Below, one piece after another: positions 60,769 through 64,000 of a DNA stretch of 64,000 nucleotides. The stretch is from Lachnospiraceae bacterium (GTDB lineage Bacteria > Bacillota > Clostridia > Lachnospirales > Lachnospiraceae). The notes under the pieces were generated by a model, which worked only from the letters and a program-made list of their open reading frames with translations, searched no databases and had not been told where the DNA came from. Where the stretch lies: positions 1 through 64,000 of the forward strand of contig JAFZUY010000053.1 in assembly GCA_017618075.1 (NCBI GenBank), given 5' to 3'. The first letter of the stretch is position 1, and each line of letters opens with the position of its first letter. A program made the translations under genes and the position numbers.

Positions 60769-61845
60769 ATGAGCGACAAATCAACATTAAATGAATTGCA
60801 ACCCAGGAAGAAGAAAAAGAAAAGCGTAATCGGATTTGTAATAGCGATAGTGTTCTTAAGTCTTATTACACTTGCTTCTCTCGCAGTTGCATATCAGTCC
60901 GTAAAATTATATAAAGACGAAGTTAAAAAGAACGAAGAAGCACCTGTGGCTGAAGTTACATACACTAAAGAAGAAGTCGACGAGATGGTTAAACTTGCCA
61001 GAGAAGATGCAGCCGAGCAGGCTACGGCAGGTTTTTATGCGGAGCTTAAGGATACGGCCGAAAACAGCAACGGTATCGTCAGCATGCTTCGTAAAATGTA
61101 TCCCGAATACTTCGTATATTACAACAACAACCATTATGAATTCGTTGAGATAGACCACACTATTCCGCAGGCTAACTTCGAAAACGAAAACATCATTGCA
61201 AACGAAGGTTTCCTTGAATACAAGGTTGACGGCGAAACCAAATCCGTAAAAGGAATCGATGTATCCAAATTCCAGGGCGATATCGACTGGCAGAAGGTAG
61301 CCGACTCGGGTGTTGAATATGCCATGATAAGACTCGGGCTTAGAGGATATGAAACCGGCAAACTCGTAACAGACGAAAACTTTAAGGCAAATGTGGAAGG
61401 TGCAACCGCAGCAGGTATCGATGTGGGCGTTTACTTCTTTACACAGGCAATCAACCCTGCAGAAGCAAGAGAAGAAGCCGAATATGTGTTAAATGAAATT
61501 GACGGATACAATATCACTTATCCCATTGCTATCGATGTTGAAGATCTTTACAATGACAAAGCAAGAAGCTACAACCAGTCAAAGGAATCACGTACCGAAT
61601 GCGCTATTGCTTTTATGGATGCTGTTAAAAATGCAGGTTACAATCCTGCCATTTACGGCAATCTTAATACATTTACAAAGTTAGTCGAAGTCAACAAACT
61701 CGGCGAATACGACAAGTGGTTTGCGCTTTACGATACACAGATTTACTTCCCTTACGAAATCACCGTATGGCAGTATTCCGACAAGGGCAGAATCGACGGT
61801 ATCGAAGGCGATGTGGACTTAAACATTACATTTCCCAAACAATAA
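60769..61845 (+). CDS. membrane-anchored GH25 lysozyme-like muramidase
   Basis: 358-aa protein. A basic cytosolic start (PRKKKKKSV) and one membrane helix (about 19-42) are followed by a helical spacer (about 45-110) and the GH25 domain (about 160-358). Active-site residues are D164 (KGIDVSKFQGDIDW), D256 and E258 (IAIDVEDL) and a late WQYSDKGRIDGIEGDVDLN. It would cut the NAM-NAG bonds of peptidoglycan at the outer face. The anchor without a cleavage site suggests a wall-remodelling enzyme rather than a secreted lysin. Confidence 0.9.
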   Translation: MSDKSTLNELQPRKKKKKSVIGFVIAIVFLSLITLASLAVAYQSVKLYKDEVKKNEEAPVAEVTYTKEEVDEMVKLAREDAAEQATAGFYAELKDTAENSNGIVSMLRKMYPEYFVYYNNNHYEFVEIDHTIPQANFENENIIANEGFLEYKVDGETKSVKGIDVSKFQGDIDWQKVADSGVEYAMIRLGLRGYETGKLVTDENFKANVEGATAAGIDVGVYFFTQAINPAEAREEAEYVLNEIDGYNITYPIAIDVEDLYNDKARSYNQSKESRTECAIAFMDAVKNAGYNPAIYGNLNTFTKLVEVNKLGEYDKWFALYDTQIYFPYEITVWQYSDKGRIDGIEGDVDLNITFPKQ

Positions 61846-61850
61846 ATTTG

Positions 61851-61859
61851 TGTTATAAT
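61851..61859 (+). promoter_or_regulatory. extended -10 just before the DUF4190-like gene
   Basis: TGTTATAAT (TGn plus TATAAT at 61854-61859) ends 8 nt before an ATG that has no Shine-Dalgarno sequence. Transcription from it would give a nearly leaderless message. Confidence 0.45.
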
Positions 61860-61867
61860 TCAAAACT

Positions 61868-62257
61868 ATGGAATACGTAAAAAGCGAAGCTAAACATGCC
61901 AAAACTGCATACAGTGCCCTGACCGTGTCGGGCTTATCCTTCGTGTCGGCAGTGCTCGGAGTGTTTTTTATGCCCTTTATTCTTTCTCCTATTGCAATGA
62001 TTATTTCGCATCTTTCCAAAGGAAGATTAAAGACCAGACATTTCGCCGCACAGGCTGCCATAGTCGTAGCCATTATCGCATTTATCATAAACGGCTGTAT
62101 GATTGCGCTCGGCATTTATAAATTTAAAACCGATCCCGAAATCAGAAACAGATACAATACCGCTATGCAGGAAATGTACGGAATGTCTTTAGACGAATAT
62201 TTTCAGACCTTACAGGATGAATTTTCGGTAACGCTTCCTGAAACAAACGTAAAATAA
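61868..62257 (+). CDS. small DUF4190-like membrane protein
   Basis: 129-aa protein with two hydrophobic helices (about 17-45, 60-82) separated by a basic loop (SHLSKGRLKTRHF), the common DUF4190 layout, and a polar C-terminal tail. Function unknown. No ribosome binding site precedes the start (see findings). It lies between the GH25 gene (22 nt upstream) and a polytopic membrane protein (14 nt downstream). Confidence 0.6.
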   Translation: MEYVKSEAKHAKTAYSALTVSGLSFVSAVLGVFFMPFILSPIAMIISHLSKGRLKTRHFAAQAAIVVAIIAFIINGCMIALGIYKFKTDPEIRNRYNTAMQEMYGMSLDEYFQTLQDEFSVTLPETNVK

Positions 62258-62271
62258 CTGAGGCTTAACAG

Positions 62272-63033
62272 ATGTCCGACAAAGTACTTAAAATCAGAAC
62301 AAACAGAGAAATAAGAAGTTATGCCAGGGAAAGGCTTCTCGGAAACATGCTCATCCCCTGCCTTGTTACCTTCTTTTTTTTCAGTGCAAGAAATGTTTTC
62401 GAACTGCTCATGCAGTACGGCATTCTCGGCACGGACATGTTTGCCTTTATCTTTTATGTTGCACTTTTTATCACAATCAATTCGGTATGGGGACTGATAA
62501 GATACGGAATCAGCCGTTATTTCCTTTCTTTTATCACCACAAAAAAAGCAAGCCCTGCAAATATCTTTGCGGGCTTTAAGGGTTCAACTGAAACAATCAT
62601 CGTTGTTTCGCTTATATTGGCTATAATAAGTCTGGTTTTCCAGTTGCCTTATCTTATCTATACTTTCTTCTTTTCGGTTAACACAATACACAGTTTCTTA
62701 TTAAGCCTGATACTGTTTCTCGCCGGAAACCTTGTTGTTTACTTAATCGAAGCATATCTTGCTCCGATTTATTTCGTAATCTGCGACAATCCCGGTGCAA
62801 GACTTCCCTGGATTCTCGTTATAACTTTTTCTTTGATGAACACAAAGAATTTCTTTAAATATATCGGACTTCAGATTTCGTTTATTCCGTTATATCTTTT
62901 AGGATTACTTTCATTCGGTATAGGGCTTCTCTGGGTCGTTCCCTACTCATATACTTCCTATGCTTACTTTTACGAAGCACTGTGCGAAACATATCTTTCG
63001 GCGCAATCCAAAGAAGAAGCATCCGCAGAATAA
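62272..63033 (+). CDS. polytopic membrane protein, DUF975-like
   Basis: 253-aa protein with about six hydrophobic helices. The start KVLKIRTNREIRSYARERLLGN is the amphipathic, basic opening of DUF975-type proteins, followed by long membrane segments and a DNPGARLPWILVITFSLM patch. Short acidic tail (KEEASAE). No function is established for the family. GAGG lies 8 nt before the start. It ends 4 nt before the convergent prfB stop. Confidence 0.65.
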   Translation: MSDKVLKIRTNREIRSYARERLLGNMLIPCLVTFFFFSARNVFELLMQYGILGTDMFAFIFYVALFITINSVWGLIRYGISRYFLSFITTKKASPANIFAGFKGSTETIIVVSLILAIISLVFQLPYLIYTFFFSVNTIHSFLLSLILFLAGNLVVYLIEAYLAPIYFVICDNPGARLPWILVITFSLMNTKNFFKYIGLQISFIPLYLLGLLSFGIGLLWVVPYSYTSYAYFYEALCETYLSAQSKEEASAE

Positions 63034-63037
63034 TCTT

Positions 63038-64000
63038 TTAGTTTCCAAGACTTTTCCACTTTAAATATGCATTGATAAAAGGATCCAGATCTCCGTCGAG
63101 CACTGCGCCTGCATTGCCCGATTCTTCGTTTGTTCTTAAATCTTTGACCATAGTATACGGCTGAAGCACATAGGATCTTATCTGGCTTCCGAAGCCGTTT
63201 TCAAGAACTTCACCCCTGATATCGTCAAGTTTGGCAGCATTTGCTTCTTCCATAAGCATTAACAGTTTGGCCTTTAACATCTGCATGGCCTTGTCTTTGT
63301 TCTGGAACTGGCTTCGCTCATTCTGACATGCTACAACTACTCCCGTGGGAATATGTGTAATTCTGACTGCGGAGGAAGTCTTGTTGATATGCTGTCCGCC
63401 GGCACCCGACGAACGGTATGTGTCAATCTTTAAATCTTCGGGATTAATCTCAACCGTATTGTCATCTTCAAGTTCCGGCATTACATCAAGTGATGCAAAG
63501 GAAGTCTGTCTCTTTCCCTGTGCGTTAAAGGGTGAAATACGAACCAGTCTGTGAACGCCCTTTTCTCCCTTTAAATATCCGTATGCATTGGGACCGTTTA
63601 CCTGCCACGCCACGGATTTAATACCTGCTTCATCGCCTTCGAGGTAATCGAGTACTTCAACCTGAAAGCCTTTCTTTTCTGCCCATCTGGTATACATTCT
63701 GTAAAGAATCGAAACCCAGTCACAGCTTTCCGTACCGCCGGCACCTGCGTTTAATCTTAAAATAGCATTGCAGGAATCGTGTTCGCCCGATAAAAGCATG
63801 GATATTCTCATATCCTCAAGCTTTGCTTTAAACTTCTCAAACTCGGAAACAATCTCTTCTTCCATACCCTCTTCCTCACCTGCTATCTCGATGAATTCAA
63901 GGATATCGTTGTACTGGTTTTCCAAAGTTTTTACATCATCTATCGACTGCTTGAAAAGTTTGCATTCTGTGCTTAATTTGTTAGCCCTGTCAACATCGTT
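63038..64000 (-). CDS. prfB: peptide chain release factor 2 (3' part)
   Basis: At least 320 codons of RF2, open to the window edge. Seen are the SPF anticodon motif (LVRISPFNAQGKRQTSF), the GGQ motif in SSGAGGQHINKTSSAVRITH and the ending LDGDLDPFINAYLKWK. The frame continues upstream of the first possible internal start (TTG at 63925) with DVDRANKLSTECKLFKQSI, matching the RF2 N-terminal domain, so that start is not real. The usual programmed +1 frameshift site would lie beyond 64000 and is not seen. Confidence 0.95.
   Translation of the reverse strand, partial: NDVDRANKLSTECKLFKQSIDDVKTLENQYNDILEFIEIAGEEEGMEEEIVSEFEKFKAKLEDMRISMLLSGEHDSCNAILRLNAGAGGTESCDWVSILYRMYTRWAEKKGFQVEVLDYLEGDEAGIKSVAWQVNGPNAYGYLKGEKGVHRLVRISPFNAQGKRQTSFASLDVMPELEDDNTVEINPEDLKIDTYRSSGAGGQHINKTSSAVRITHIPTGVVVACQNERSQFQNKDKAMQMLKAKLLMLMEEANAAKLDDIRGEVLENGFGSQIRSYVLQPYTMVKDLRTNEESGNAGAVLDGDLDPFINAYLKWKSLGN

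Noticed and set aside
63038-63925. prfB starting at the TTG at 63925
   Set aside because: The frame stays open to the window edge and the upstream residues match the RF2 N-terminal domain, so the gene is only cut by the window.

Overview
The window looks like the chromosome of an anaerobic Firmicute of the Lachnospiraceae type (Butyrivibrio/Pseudobutyrivibrio-like). This is inferred from the gene content (rimP-nusA-rnpM-rplGA-infB-rbfA-nrnA-ribF order, DUF1385-prmC-prfA, a two-gene SufC/SufB-like Fe-S system), strong AGGAGG ribosome binding sites, sigma-A type promoters, tRNA genes without encoded CCA, and moderate GC. Genes are dense and mostly on the minus strand. No insertion sequence, prophage, CRISPR array or defence island was seen.

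Region 1 (1-15200, minus): three tRNAs (Arg, His, Gln) with their own promoter; a valS-folC-45-aa ORF-TPR protein group with its own promoter; then the rimP translation/ribosome-maturation operon reading into ribF and a Na/phosphate cotransporter. truB, which usually lies between nrnA and ribF, is missing here.

Region 2 (15200-32960): an AraC regulator; a PAS-GGDEF diguanylate cyclase behind prfA, prmC and a DUF1385 protein with a long acidic repeat tail; rpmE and rho, each with a clear promoter; a DHH phosphoesterase followed by an odd repeat/terminator; an acyl-CoA synthetase; two small unknown proteins; an NhaC antiporter; an M20 dipeptidase; a degenerate membrane-anchored trypsin-like protease; a minimal SmsCB-like Fe-S scaffold/ATPase pair; and a small alarmone synthetase.

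Region 3 (33000-49000): a glucuronate/aldouronate catabolic locus. It has a LplA/LplB/YtcP-type ABC importer, a FadR-type GntR regulator with a palindromic candidate operator, a SASA-type esterase, a C-terminal remnant of a GH67 alpha-glucuronidase, a DUF624 protein, uxaC, uxuA, uxuB and a fused KDPG-aldolase/KDG-kinase. Together the enzymes convert glucuronate via fructuronate, mannonate, KDG and KDPG to pyruvate and glyceraldehyde-3-phosphate. The broken GH67 gene suggests loss of the local step that releases (methyl)glucuronate from xylo-oligomers.

Region 4 (49000-64000): mostly poorly characterised envelope and membrane proteins, a variant histidine phosphatase lacking the RHG Arg and Gly, an orphan rfbB with a long inverted repeat in its leader, a MerR-methyltransferase fusion next to a perfect 12-bp inverted repeat, an enlarged M29 aminopeptidase, pyrE, a membrane-anchored GH25 lysozyme, two small membrane proteins, and the 3' part of prfB running off the window.
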